Positions 27,735-36,744 of a DNA stretch of 64,000 bases are shown here, piece after piece; the stretch's first letter is position 1; each line of letters begins with the position of its first letter. This DNA is from Bacteroidia bacterium (GTDB lineage: Bacteria > Bacteroidota > Bacteroidia > J057), in assembly GCA_022760475.1 (NCBI GenBank), contig JALEFZ010000095.1, positions 62,001 through 126,000 on the forward strand, given 5' to 3'. The notes beneath the pieces were generated by a model. The model was not told the DNA's origin and did no database searches. It saw nothing but the letters and a program-made list of their open reading frames with translations. A program made the position numbers and the translations under genes.

Positions 27735-27766
27735 GGCCTTTGCCTGCAACTCGCCAGACAAAGGCC
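27735..27766. terminator. Hairpin downstream of the vWA gene
   Basis: GGCCTTTG (27735-27742) and CAAAGGCC (27759-27766), an 8-bp perfect stem with a 16-nt loop, 64 nt past the stop of the minus-strand gene at 27830. The minus-strand side has only a poor T-run, so a terminator role is uncertain. Confidence 0.45.
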
Positions 27767-27829
27767 GATCCATAATTAAATCAACTTTACAAAAGTCTCA
27801 ATAATCTAACATTCTGAAACCACCATATT

Positions 27830-29791
27830 CTAATTCATCAGCTTAGCCTTCTTTACCAAAGAAATAAACTCAGCCCTATAACCTTCGTCATCTACTCCCT
27901 TTGCTCCTTTTGCCAATTGGATAATCTGATCATAATTGAAGTCTCCCTTATATTTTGAATCTCTTAGCATCATCCCAAAACCAGCTACAGAAGAAGCAAA
28001 CCTAAGGTTCTCACTTGCCTTTTTAAAATCCACAGCTTTCCCCTCAAAAGTCTTGACTATCAGCTTACTTTTACTCTCTTCTGGATGCTTGTACCTGAAT
28101 TTAACCGTAAGCCATTCTTTAGATAAGTTATTCTCAGCAGGCTGGAGTTGTTGATATTTTAATGGATCTACTCGGGCCACACTATTGTCGAGAAGCCCGG
28201 CTGGGATGATTTCATATAAGGCTGTTACAGTATGTCCAGCTCCCAATTCTCCTGCATCTTTTTTGTCGTCATTGAAGTCTTCCTTTGCCAGAATCCTGTT
28301 TTCATAACCAATCAATCTATAGGATTGAACCTTGGCAGGATTGAATTCAATCTGTATTTTTACATCCTTGGCAATGGTAAATAGTGTACCTCCAATCTCC
28401 TCAACAAGCACCTTTTGAGCTTCCAGAATGTTGTCGATGTAGGCGTAGTTCCCATTGCCCTTGTCTGCCAGTTTTTCCATTTTGGCATCCTGGTAATTCC
28501 CTGTTCCAAAGCCCAGCACAGTCAGAAATACTCCTGCTTCTCTCTCCTTCTCGATCATTTTTACCAATTCATCATCGCTGGAAATCCCCACATTGAAATC
28601 TCCGTCTGTAGCCAGGATAAGCCTGTTATTTCCGCCTTCGATGAAGTTTTCGGTTGCCACTTCATAGGCCAATTTGATCCCTGCGGCACCTGCGGTTCCC
28701 CCTCCTGCACGCAGCCTTTTTAGGGCATCTTTTATCATCCTTTTGTTGTTTCCTGAAGTCGATGGCAAAACCAGGCCTGAAGAACCCGCATAAACTACCA
28801 ATGCCACCCTGTCTTCTGGCCTGAGTTGTTCTACAAGTAACTCAAGTCCTTTAATCAGGAGGGGTAATTTGTTAGGCGAGGACATCGAGCCGGAGACATC
28901 CACCAGGAACACCAGGTTAGAAGCAGGTGCTTCCTCCATGCTTACTTCCTTGCCTTTCAGGGCTACCTGTAGCAGTTGATGTTGATCATTCCAGGGACAA
29001 TTGGCCATCTCAGTGATGATATTGAAGGGATGCTCACCCTTGGGCTCAGCAAAATCGTAGGAGAAGTAATTGATCATTTCCTCAATTCGAACAGCGTTTT
29101 TAGGTGGCATTTGATTCGAATGGATGAACCTGCGTACATTGGCATAGGATGCTTTATCTACATCAATTGAGAAAGTGGATAAAGGAGTTTCCTCGACTTT
29201 TCGAAAGTTGTTTTCAACAATTTCATCGTATCCCTCTCCGCTGCTTATAATCTTCGCAGTTTCCCCCACGGCCTTTTCCTGCTGCTTTAATTGATATTTT
29301 AGTTTTTCAGTTTCATTTTTTAATTCAGAAAGTTGTTCTTGAAGGGCAATAGTTTCCTCCATCTCCATTTTTTGGACAGGAGCTGAATTTGTAGGCGCAG
29401 GCTTATGGCTTTTGTTTTTCCGCTTTTTGCGGATTCGTACCTTATTTACCCCAACTGTTGCACCCGTAACAACGACTTCGTCCAGTTGGATTCCATCACT
29501 TTTCAGATTTACGTTGATCTTATTCCTTCCCTTGACTTTTTCCTCATGGGTTTCCATTTCTATAAATCTGAAAATTAAAATTGCATCCTCAGGAACATCT
29601 TTAAGGATATATCTCCCTTCGAAGTCGGTATAGGTACCCTTGGTTGTCCCCTTGATAATAACTGTTGCTCCTGCCAGTCCTTCGCCTGTGTCAGCGGATT
29701 TGACGGTTCCCTGTACGGTGATCAATTGGACGCTATCTGCTGAGATGAATAACAGCCCAAGTAAAGCTATGATTATGCCTAGTCTTTTCAT
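27830..29791 (-). CDS. von Willebrand factor A protein with carboxypeptidase-regulatory-like N-domain
   Basis: 653 residues from the ATG at 29791 (MKRLGIIIALLG), which gives a signal peptide; a longer frame to 29854 starts in the hairpin-rich leader. Residues 25-97 form a carboxypeptidase-D-regulatory-like beta sandwich ending in IQLDEVVVTG, the sequence that joins this domain to the plug of SusC/TonB receptors, though no receptor follows. Then come a basic patch (RIRKKRKNKSHK), a coiled coil (about 145-175), the YfbK-type vWF N-domain, a VWA domain with MIDAS motif DVSGS (298-302), and a DUF3520-like C-terminal part. Such proteins are thought to bind ligands through the metal site at the cell envelope. 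Specific function unknown. Confidence 0.82.
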   Translation of the reverse strand: MKRLGIIIALLGLLFISADSVQLITVQGTVKSADTGEGLAGATVIIKGTTKGTYTDFEGRYILKDVPEDAILIFRFIEMETHEEKVKGRNKINVNLKSDGIQLDEVVVTGATVGVNKVRIRKKRKNKSHKPAPTNSAPVQKMEMEETIALQEQLSELKNETEKLKYQLKQQEKAVGETAKIISSGEGYDEIVENNFRKVEETPLSTFSIDVDKASYANVRRFIHSNQMPPKNAVRIEEMINYFSYDFAEPKGEHPFNIITEMANCPWNDQHQLLQVALKGKEVSMEEAPASNLVFLVDVSGSMSSPNKLPLLIKGLELLVEQLRPEDRVALVVYAGSSGLVLPSTSGNNKRMIKDALKRLRAGGGTAGAAGIKLAYEVATENFIEGGNNRLILATDGDFNVGISSDDELVKMIEKEREAGVFLTVLGFGTGNYQDAKMEKLADKGNGNYAYIDNILEAQKVLVEEIGGTLFTIAKDVKIQIEFNPAKVQSYRLIGYENRILAKEDFNDDKKDAGELGAGHTVTALYEIIPAGLLDNSVARVDPLKYQQLQPAENNLSKEWLTVKFRYKHPEESKSKLIVKTFEGKAVDFKKASENLRFASSVAGFGMMLRDSKYKGDFNYDQIIQLAKGAKGVDDEGYRAEFISLVKKAKLMN

Positions 29792-29870
29792 TGGAAGTAG
29801 TATTGGTTGATAAATGACATTTCCTAAGGGAGCAAGGATATTGGGAGATTCCATAAAGTGGCTGGAATCT

Positions 29871-30060
29871 TTATGCGGTTCTGGTTAGATCCGCCGTCAC
29901 TAGGCTTTCAGCCTTAATCCACAGGAGGACATCAGCGGTGGGGTTTACAGGCGGGCAGCCCCTAGGAGATGAGGCTAGCCTAAGCGATGCTCTCAGTCTG
30001 GGAGGTGTAGCCACTCAAGTTATACTCATAACCTGCATGCCACCACCACCCTTCCCATAT
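29871..30060 (-). other. GC-rich hairpin-rich intergenic element (possible repeat or structured RNA)
   Basis: About 190 nt between the Wzc-like and vWA genes, clearly more GC-rich than other intergenic DNA here. On the minus strand it has several possible stems: AGGCT-GAA-AGCCT near 29901-29913, GGGG...CCCC around 29941-29965, and GTTAT-GAGT-ATAAC near 30018-30032. One minus frame is open from a GTG at 30014 to a TAA at 29871 (47 codons; includes KAESLVTADLTRTA). From memory, similar short peptides recur in Bacteroidota annotations, which would point to a dispersed nucleotide element rather than a real gene. I could not match it to a known riboswitch. Confidence 0.45.
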
Positions 30061-30083
30061 TATCCAGAAGGATAACGAAGGGT

Positions 30084-32264
30084 TTAAAGATTCAAGTTTC
30101 TCAATTCTACCTTGTTCAAAATGGCTCCCATGACCTGCTCATCCAGGTCTCGTAGGTAATTGATAGACGCTTTGTCTCGCTGGTTAATTCCCTGGGCAGC
30201 AGAAAAGACAGGAATTACTTTACCGACATACTTTGCCAATTCTCTGGAATCAGCATAGGAATTAAGTGGCGAACCTTCCATCAAAATGAGGTCATAATTA
30301 TTGCTGAGGTCTTCCATCAAGTCCTGAAAACGATCTTCAGGGAAAATTTCTGAAGGAGATAGATTTCCTCCCTCACAACCAATTACATCCACTCCATCAA
30401 ATAGTGAGGGCGTAATGAGCTTACGCCTTGATATTTCTCCATTGAGGTATTTCTCCAGGCTAGGGTCAGCACCGATGATCTCGGTCAAAGACTTATCCTT
30501 GAAATTGGTATCAATCAAGATCACCTTCTTCCCATTCAGGCTAAGAGAGTAAGCCAAGGAAACCATGAATGAGGTCTTTCCGACCCCATCTTTGGTACTG
30601 GTAATCAGCAAACTTTTGATGTTATTTTCAGTAACCTCAAACCTTATCTTCCTCAGCAATTGCTTGTAGGTTTCAAGGCTTTTGTTTTTATGGGTCTCAC
30701 TGAAGAGTGAAACCAAATCAAGGTTATTGGTATTCAATTGGTTCAGAGATCCCAACAAGGGAAGTCCAGTCAAAGGCCCAAATTGTGACGGGAACTTCAC
30801 CGAAGTATCCAGGTATTCCAAAACGAAAGTCACCACTATTCCCAGAGAAAGCGCTACAAGACCTGAAAGGATGGTCAAAAGCAGAATATTCGAAGGTTCA
30901 GGCTTCTGAGGCGGCTGCACAAAGGCAACCTGACTGATGCTACCCGTGTCAAAGCCCTGTGAAGCCAGTTCAGCTTCGTTGAGCTTGGTAAGTGCAAGCA
31001 GGTACACATCTCTGGCACGTTCTACCTCCTGGGCATAAACAGAAGGTTCTGACTGCAGAGAAGCAAAACTGCTTGGCTCACGGCTCATTTGCCTGAGTTC
31101 TATATTGATGGCCTTGATTCGGTCGCGATACAACTCAACTTTTACCTGTTCTTCCACAGCCTCCTGAATCGCCCCATCATCTGAGCTTTGAGGATTCATT
31201 TTTTGAGCCAGTGGAAAAAGTGCCTCCTCCAGATCCTGACTGACAGTCATCAGGGAATCCTTGTATTTATCATTCTGGAAGTAGGAATGAACATAATTAT
31301 AGCTCAATCGAGCCATTTTTTCATTGAGCACTACGGGGTTTTTCTCCCCTCCCCTATCATCCAGGTTCATGTAAGCCTGAATGGAATATGGAATGGTCAG
31401 ATTGGCCCTGTTTCTCAAATTTTCAAGTTTTTCTTCAGATTCTGACTTAGCCCTGCTCATTTCATCGCGCTCAAGCTCAAAACGCTCAATCACCTGGAAC
31501 ATTTCTCCCATGGGATTTTCGACCTCGGAAAGCCCATTTTGCCTTCGATAATTTTCCCATTCACGGATTCGCTGGGTCAACTCTGCCTTCCTGATATCCA
31601 CCTGACGAGCAAAAAACTCAGTCGATTGACGGGATTGAAGGGCACGGTTGCTGAAATTATAGCGAATGAATTCCTGACAAAGGGTATTGGCAACAAACTG
31701 TGAAAGATGCGGATTTTCAGAAGCGTAAATGATCTGAATAAGATCCGTTCCCGGAATACGTGCTACTTTTAAAGTGGATGCCAAGGATTTGGCATCATAT
31801 TTTAATTCCTTGAGAATTCCCAAATGCTTGGCATCGATCTCATCAGAGGAACGTAGTGCCAGTAAAGAGTCGGACCTTTCCTGAAAATTCCGTTTGGCAT
31901 TCTCCAGTTCAGCCGCAGAATAGTTGCTATTAATTTTTTCCCAAGACCTGAACTGTGAACTCTTTTTCAAGTCGTGAAAATATAGTTGATAAGAAACCTG
32001 ACTCAATACGACAGGGTTCTTGATGGTCTCTACCAGGGTTTTCAGCTTTGTTTCAAGCTCGAACTTCTGTAAAGGCCTGTTTCTTTGGTTGAGAATGAAT
32101 GGATTGTTAAAGTCAGACAGACCAGTACTCAACTGGGCAGAGACTTTGTACACAGCAGGGGCTTGCATGGCAATCAAATAGGTAGTGATCAATGCAATGC
32201 TTGTAATCGCAAGGATCAACCACTTTCTTCTTGATAATACCCTTAAAAAGTTGATAAGGTCCAT
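30084..32264 (-). CDS. Wzc/GumC-like polysaccharide co-polymerase with BY-kinase-like domain
   Basis: 726 residues from the ATG at 32264. It has a Wzz-type N-terminal membrane helix (about 17-34), a long periplasmic coiled-coil region, a second helix near 470-490 and a cytoplasmic P-loop domain. Walker A is STKDGVGKTSF with Lys563, and Walker A' is VILIDTNF. The Walker B position reads LILMEGSP where active BY-kinases have an Asp (LxxDTPP), and the C-terminus lacks the usual tyrosine cluster. So chain-length control or export of a surface polysaccharide is likely, but autokinase activity is doubtful. The Wzz-like gene at 32382 lies upstream on the same strand, suggesting an operon. No glycosyltransferases or Wza are in the window. 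Confidence 0.82.
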   Translation of the reverse strand: MDLINFLRVLSRRKWLILAITSIALITTYLIAMQAPAVYKVSAQLSTGLSDFNNPFILNQRNRPLQKFELETKLKTLVETIKNPVVLSQVSYQLYFHDLKKSSQFRSWEKINSNYSAAELENAKRNFQERSDSLLALRSSDEIDAKHLGILKELKYDAKSLASTLKVARIPGTDLIQIIYASENPHLSQFVANTLCQEFIRYNFSNRALQSRQSTEFFARQVDIRKAELTQRIREWENYRRQNGLSEVENPMGEMFQVIERFELERDEMSRAKSESEEKLENLRNRANLTIPYSIQAYMNLDDRGGEKNPVVLNEKMARLSYNYVHSYFQNDKYKDSLMTVSQDLEEALFPLAQKMNPQSSDDGAIQEAVEEQVKVELYRDRIKAINIELRQMSREPSSFASLQSEPSVYAQEVERARDVYLLALTKLNEAELASQGFDTGSISQVAFVQPPQKPEPSNILLLTILSGLVALSLGIVVTFVLEYLDTSVKFPSQFGPLTGLPLLGSLNQLNTNNLDLVSLFSETHKNKSLETYKQLLRKIRFEVTENNIKSLLITSTKDGVGKTSFMVSLAYSLSLNGKKVILIDTNFKDKSLTEIIGADPSLEKYLNGEISRRKLITPSLFDGVDVIGCEGGNLSPSEIFPEDRFQDLMEDLSNNYDLILMEGSPLNSYADSRELAKYVGKVIPVFSAAQGINQRDKASINYLRDLDEQVMGAILNKVELRNLNL

Positions 32265-32381
32265 AGACAAATTATCTCAGGTCCAAATAATAGAATTATC
32301 CCCCGAATTAAAAGTTTATACTCGTAATAAATTCCTTCAAATCTTGCACCCTGTTCTTAGCAAAAGGCAACATTCTTCACA

Positions 32382-33671
32382 TTAAAAATCTCCCTCCAAA
32401 TCAAGTCCTGCATCAACAGCCCTTTTTGCTGGGGGTTTGAACAAATGAATAAAGTTCATTTGATGTAAAAAGATAAGCCATAACAATAAGGTAGCAAGTC
32501 CAGCTTGTAGGGCGAGAAACAAACTGGTATAGGGGCTGGGATGCCTCGTTTTTCCCTTGATTACCTGTATCAATAGCTTATCAGTATAATTTATTGCTTG
32601 CTCAATCTTTTCTTTATCTTTTTCCAAAGCAGCCAGAGAGTATTTGGTAGAGTCTACCGATACCTGAATGGGTTGAAGGATATTTTCTTCACGACTTTTC
32701 ACCTTTCCTCTCAATTTATCCAGCTGTTTATCAATCGCTTCCAGCCGTTTTCTACTTTCTTCGAATTGAATCCTCAAGCCTTCGAGATCCTTGGTTCCCT
32801 TATTGGCAGTAGGATTTTGAACCTTAATGCTGTTTTTTTCTTCCGCTTCCTGGTAAAACTTTTCCAAATCCAGGTAACGCTTCTCTTCCTGGGAGCGGGT
32901 GTTTTCCAGCCTTTTGATCCTCATTTTGAGTTCCCACAATTCTTCATCAATGACCTCCCCATCGGTATCAGGTTTTACATCCATTTTAGCCATATTGCCC
33001 TTCAGGTCTTTCTTCTTTTTCTCATATCGCTTGACAAGCACCCTTAGCATATCTTCAAGGCGATCGCGTTCGCTCTTGCTGACCAATTGAATGAATTCTT
33101 CACAAAAGGCATTCACCATGAATCCTGACATTTCCGGACTGCGACCATTGGCCTGAACCTGGATCAAACTGGTGCCTGGAATCTGTGTGGCATTAAGCGA
33201 AGTTCGAAGTTGGTTTGGAAGGTATTTCATGGCCCTCATCACAGAATGAAGCCTCCTTGACTCATCTGTATCCAGGAGATTGGGATCAAGATTTTCAAGC
33301 TTCTGCTGGAAGGTATGTTTGATCTCGTCCAGGCTTTCCTCATCATATTCTTCCAGAAATCGATGCCGCAGGAAAGGATTTTCTCCCAAATCATGAAGCC
33401 CCAATCGATAGCCCAACAGAATAAGAGGTGGGTCAGAGGTTATCTGTCCTACCATTTCCTGTACCCGTTTATTCAAGGTAAATTCATTGATCAGACGGGT
33501 TGAATCCTTGTAAGGATCCAGCCACAAGGCTTCATTTACCTGAATTTGGGCTTCAGAAGTGTAGGCAGACTGAAAGGCTTGGAAAATGAGGTATACAGCC
33601 CCTGCCATTACGGTAGGCACCAAAAGGATAGTAAATATTTTGGATAAAAAGCCGTTCTTCCTCGTCGCCAT
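32382..33671 (-). CDS. Wzz/GumC-like chain-length determinant protein without kinase domain
   Basis: 429 residues. One membrane helix near residues 12-33, a periplasmic part with a strong coiled coil (about 205-375, rich in K, E and R), a second helix near 385-405 and a short cytoplasmic tail. The segment IPGTSLIQVQANGRSPEMSGFMVNAFCEEFIQ resembles the matching part of the Wzc-like neighbour (IPGTDLIQIIYASENPHLS), so the two share ancestry and probably form a mixed complex. It lacks any nucleotide-binding domain. Role inferred: regulating polymer length or export of an exopolysaccharide. Confidence 0.72.
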   Translation of the reverse strand: MATRKNGFLSKIFTILLVPTVMAGAVYLIFQAFQSAYTSEAQIQVNEALWLDPYKDSTRLINEFTLNKRVQEMVGQITSDPPLILLGYRLGLHDLGENPFLRHRFLEEYDEESLDEIKHTFQQKLENLDPNLLDTDESRRLHSVMRAMKYLPNQLRTSLNATQIPGTSLIQVQANGRSPEMSGFMVNAFCEEFIQLVSKSERDRLEDMLRVLVKRYEKKKKDLKGNMAKMDVKPDTDGEVIDEELWELKMRIKRLENTRSQEEKRYLDLEKFYQEAEEKNSIKVQNPTANKGTKDLEGLRIQFEESRKRLEAIDKQLDKLRGKVKSREENILQPIQVSVDSTKYSLAALEKDKEKIEQAINYTDKLLIQVIKGKTRHPSPYTSLFLALQAGLATLLLWLIFLHQMNFIHLFKPPAKRAVDAGLDLEGDF

Positions 33672-33825
33672 TTTATCTTAATACGGTTTGGGGCAAAATA
33701 TTGACTTTTTTAGTAAAAAGATCAATCTCAATCTAAACAATCTCCGACAACTATTTCTAATTGTGGACATTATCCAGGTTTACTGGCGTTTGAATTGCAA
33801 CAATTGAGCCAGCATTGGCATCAAA

Positions 33826-34725
33826 TCAAAAAGGAAGTGGCTCTCCTTCCACCAAGGTCCTTTTGTGGAAAAGTTCCTTCAATTTCAGAGTCATTGTACC
33901 AATTTCTCCATCTCCAATTATCCTCCCGTCCAATTCTAATACGGGACTTAATTCTCCCATGGTTCCAGTAGTAAAGACCTCATCAGCAGCATGAAACTCC
34001 GCTACGGATACATTTCTTTCAAAAAGCGGGATCTCATTTTCCTTACAGATTTCCATGATAAGTCCTCGGGTGATCCCAGGCAGGCAGGCATGAGGCAGTG
34101 GCGTATGTACTTCGCCCTTCCTGACCATGAATACATTGGTTGCATTCGTCTCAGCCACAAAGCCATTCAAATCAAGCATCAACGCATCATCCACACCTGC
34201 AACATTGGCCTCTACCTTGGCAAGGATGTTATTGATAAGGTTGTTGTGATGAATTTTCGAATCAATGCAAGAAGGGGAATTTCTTCTAATGCTACTGGTA
34301 ATCAAGCGGATACCTGACTTGTCATAGATTGGGGGCTTCCACTCAGCCAATACGATTAAGGTAGACCCAAATTGATTAAGCAAAGGGTCCATGCCTGAGG
34401 TGGTTTTTAAGCCCCTGGATAAGGTCATCCTGATATGGGTCTCATCGCGCATTCCATTGGCTTCCAAAGTCTTGAAGATGGCCTGTTTGATGTAATCCCT
34501 GCTCGGAATCTCCGAAAAAGCCATCGCCTTTGCTGAGGCAATCATCCTGTCAATGTGATGATCCAAGGAGAATATTCTTCCATCATAAACCCTCAGCCCT
34601 TCCCAAACGGCATCACCGCCTTGTACAGTAGAATCAAAAACCGAGACTTTTGCTTGATCTCTATGGAAAAGCTCGCCACCAATATAGACCTGGATATCGG
34701 CATTTTTAGGGTTGTATTTTTGCAT
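33826..34725 (-). CDS. Class IV aminotransferase, branched-chain type
   Basis: 299 residues, the normal IlvE/class IV length. These fold-type IV PLP enzymes transfer the amino group between branched-chain amino acids (or D-amino acids) and 2-oxoglutarate. The likely PLP lysine is Lys157 in SKIHHNNLINNILAK; GFVAETNATNVFMV carries the cofactor-binding Glu, and TTGTMGELSPVLELDGR is the phosphate-binding end. Close relatives include D-amino-acid transaminase and aminodeoxychorismate lyase, so substrate preference is not certain. It follows a sulfotransferase-like gene by 47 nt on the same strand, so the two may act together. Confidence 0.85.
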   Translation of the reverse strand: MQKYNPKNADIQVYIGGELFHRDQAKVSVFDSTVQGGDAVWEGLRVYDGRIFSLDHHIDRMIASAKAMAFSEIPSRDYIKQAIFKTLEANGMRDETHIRMTLSRGLKTTSGMDPLLNQFGSTLIVLAEWKPPIYDKSGIRLITSSIRRNSPSCIDSKIHHNNLINNILAKVEANVAGVDDALMLDLNGFVAETNATNVFMVRKGEVHTPLPHACLPGITRGLIMEICKENEIPLFERNVSVAEFHAADEVFTTGTMGELSPVLELDGRIIGDGEIGTMTLKLKELFHKRTLVEGEPLPF

Positions 34726-34772
34726 GAAATTAGGGTGTTATGTAGTAATAGTATTTGATTTAACAAGTAAGC

Positions 34773-35501
34773 CTAAGCAATGATTGATCGCTCAAAAAGT
34801 CTGTCGTAAAATGGTTTGGCTTCCGCTTCCACTTTTCTCAATTCCTCCTTCAGTTCTACCCTCTTCTCCTGGTAAGGCTTAAATCCATTGGATTTGTGGA
34901 CGTTGGCATACCAATGCTTTGCCCAAATGCCATCCTCTGGCCTGCCACCCGTCTCCCAATTCAGCATGGCTTCATCGAATTCCAATTCCAGTTCTTCGCA
35001 TAATTTACCCAGCACATACCTGGGATTTTTAAGGACTTCATTGGAATCTAGCACAATGGCCTTTCCACCAAGGCGCTGTACCTCCTGAAATATTTCCCAT
35101 TGCCTTCCAATTCCGATGTCCTTCAACGCAGGTTCGGGCACTACCTTCGAAAAAGAATGAATCACTTGATCCGGCCTGCGAATCAGAAAAACCTGCTTCA
35201 TTTTATTCAAAAATCGGCTCCCATCCAGATCGATATAGTGCTGTCCCATATTTTTGACAAAAAGGGATTTCCCTGCCTCATGCCATGCAGCCAATTGCTC
35301 CATGATTTCTTGGCCATTGTCTGACATGGAAGCAATCACATCCTCCCTTCCAGGATGCTGAATCCCTGTTTTTTTGAGATAATATGCATACAGAGGCTCA
35401 TCTACCACCTTTATGTCAGCTCTTTGGGCAAAGCTATACATCATAGTTGTTGAAATATTTCGTGGCCCTGCCCACATATTGATATTTGAAAAAGGGATCA
35501 T
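34773..35501 (-). CDS. Sulfotransferase-like P-loop protein
   Basis: 242 residues, cytoplasmic. The N-terminal WAGPRNISTTMMYSF (residues 10-24) matches the 5'-phosphosulfate-binding loop of PAPS-dependent sulfotransferases, and VFLIRRPDQVIHSF resembles the 3'-phosphate-binding strand and helix; the C-terminal half is helical and rich in charged residues. A sulfotransferase would move sulfate from PAPS to a small molecule, but the substrate cannot be read and no PAPS-synthesis genes lie nearby. It sits directly upstream of the class IV aminotransferase, which suggests a shared amino-acid-like substrate (inference). Confidence 0.68.
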   Translation of the reverse strand: MIPFSNINMWAGPRNISTTMMYSFAQRADIKVVDEPLYAYYLKKTGIQHPGREDVIASMSDNGQEIMEQLAAWHEAGKSLFVKNMGQHYIDLDGSRFLNKMKQVFLIRRPDQVIHSFSKVVPEPALKDIGIGRQWEIFQEVQRLGGKAIVLDSNEVLKNPRYVLGKLCEELELEFDEAMLNWETGGRPEDGIWAKHWYANVHKSNGFKPYQEKRVELKEELRKVEAEAKPFYDRLFERSIIA

Positions 35502-35656
35502 ATCTAGCTGTATTTATATGGCTTGGAAATTTAGAAAAAATACAAAACAACGCCAGCCTTAGACAAGGGAATTCCCTTCAAATAATGTGAATTTCTATAT
35601 ATGAAAGACTGTATTAGAGAAATGCTGTTTTAGACATATATTCGCTACCTAAATAC

Positions 35657-36655
35657 ATGAACTTGCATCCAGAATTGAAGATGACCACTTCCGCCCAGTT
35701 GAAAACGATCGTTGATGAGTATGTAAACTCTTTGGAGTTTTCATCCATGAAACCGGCAAACCTCTATGGTCCCATGGCCTATATCCTTTCTATGAAAGGC
35801 AAAAGAATCAGGCCTATCCTTACCATGCTTGCCTATCAGGCCGTTTCGGGGCAGGACCCAAAGAATGCCCTGAAATTGGGCACTTCTGTAGAATTGTTTC
35901 ACAACTTCACCCTGATGCACGATGACATCATGGACAGGGCACCATTCCGGAGAGGGATGCCATCTGTCCACATCAAGTGGAATGAAGATGTTGCCATCCT
36001 TTCTGGAGACGCACTTTTTGCCTTTTCCATGGGGATGGTCATTGAAGAGTTTCCGGAAAAAGCCGCAGCCCTGGCCAGGGAATTTTCCCAGGTATCCATG
36101 GCTGTTTGTGAGGGGCAAATGGAAGACATGGACCTCGCCAAGGAGGATGAGGTAGAAATACCAATTTATGTTGAAATGATCCGTAAGAAGACTGCTGCCT
36201 TGCTGGGTGGTTGTCTGGCATTGGGAGCCATTGCGGCAGGAGCTGATGAAGAACTGGTAGAAAAGTTTCGTGCCTATGGCGAATCTCTGGGGATTGCCTT
36301 CCAGCTTCAGGACGACCTGATGGATGCCTTTCCCCCAGAAGGTTTTGGCAAACAAGTAGGCGGAGACATTATTGAAAATAAAAAAACCTACCTGCTGCTA
36401 AAGGCAAGAGAACTTGCAAGCGCAGGCCAGCAAAGTGAGCTCAATCAGTGGTTTTCAACTCAGGAATGTAATTCGGACGAAAAAGTTGCAGCTGTATTGA
36501 ATATCTTCAATGCGACGGATGTCAAAGGACATACTCAGGCACTGATTCAGGATTATTTTGAAAAAGCCATCAGCTTGGGAGAAGAATTGGCTGAGGAGAC
36601 CCATTTTGAGATGCTTAAGGATTACCTACAGGTTATCTCAAAAAGAAAGTTGTAG
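35657..36655 (+). CDS. Polyprenyl diphosphate synthase
   Basis: 332 residues. It condenses isopentenyl diphosphate onto an allylic primer. Both aspartate-rich motifs are present: DDIMD (89-93) with following RRG, and DDLMD (219-223); the KGKRIRP segment (47-53) binds diphosphate. In MHDD the residues before the first motif include Phe84 and Thr85, so the product is probably short to medium (C15-C20), but chain length should not be taken as settled. An alternative start at 35681 exists. The rhomboid gene follows on the same strand after 89 nt. Confidence 0.9.
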   Translation: MNLHPELKMTTSAQLKTIVDEYVNSLEFSSMKPANLYGPMAYILSMKGKRIRPILTMLAYQAVSGQDPKNALKLGTSVELFHNFTLMHDDIMDRAPFRRGMPSVHIKWNEDVAILSGDALFAFSMGMVIEEFPEKAAALAREFSQVSMAVCEGQMEDMDLAKEDEVEIPIYVEMIRKKTAALLGGCLALGAIAAGADEELVEKFRAYGESLGIAFQLQDDLMDAFPPEGFGKQVGGDIIENKKTYLLLKARELASAGQQSELNQWFSTQECNSDEKVAAVLNIFNATDVKGHTQALIQDYFEKAISLGEELAEETHFEMLKDYLQVISKRKL

Positions 36656-36744
36656 GCTTAAATTTCAGCCGACAGATTTGTTCCAAAACTGTATTTTTTA
36701 ATCTTTGTGATCTTATTTTCTTTGAACAAAATCAAGAAAGTAAG

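Noticed and set aside
29871-30014. 47-codon minus-strand frame as a real gene
   Set aside because: It has only a GTG start directly after a stop, no leader or domain, and lies inside the stem-forming element; kept as part of that element only.
29871-30060. Hairpin-rich element as a cobalamin or TPP riboswitch
   Set aside because: Short likenesses (GCCACT, CTGAGAG) exist, but the conserved core elements of either class are missing and the downstream vWA gene fits neither ligand.
35741-36355. Minus-strand open frame of 204 codons
   Set aside because: Antisense to the polyprenyl synthase, whose motifs are complete; a shadow frame.
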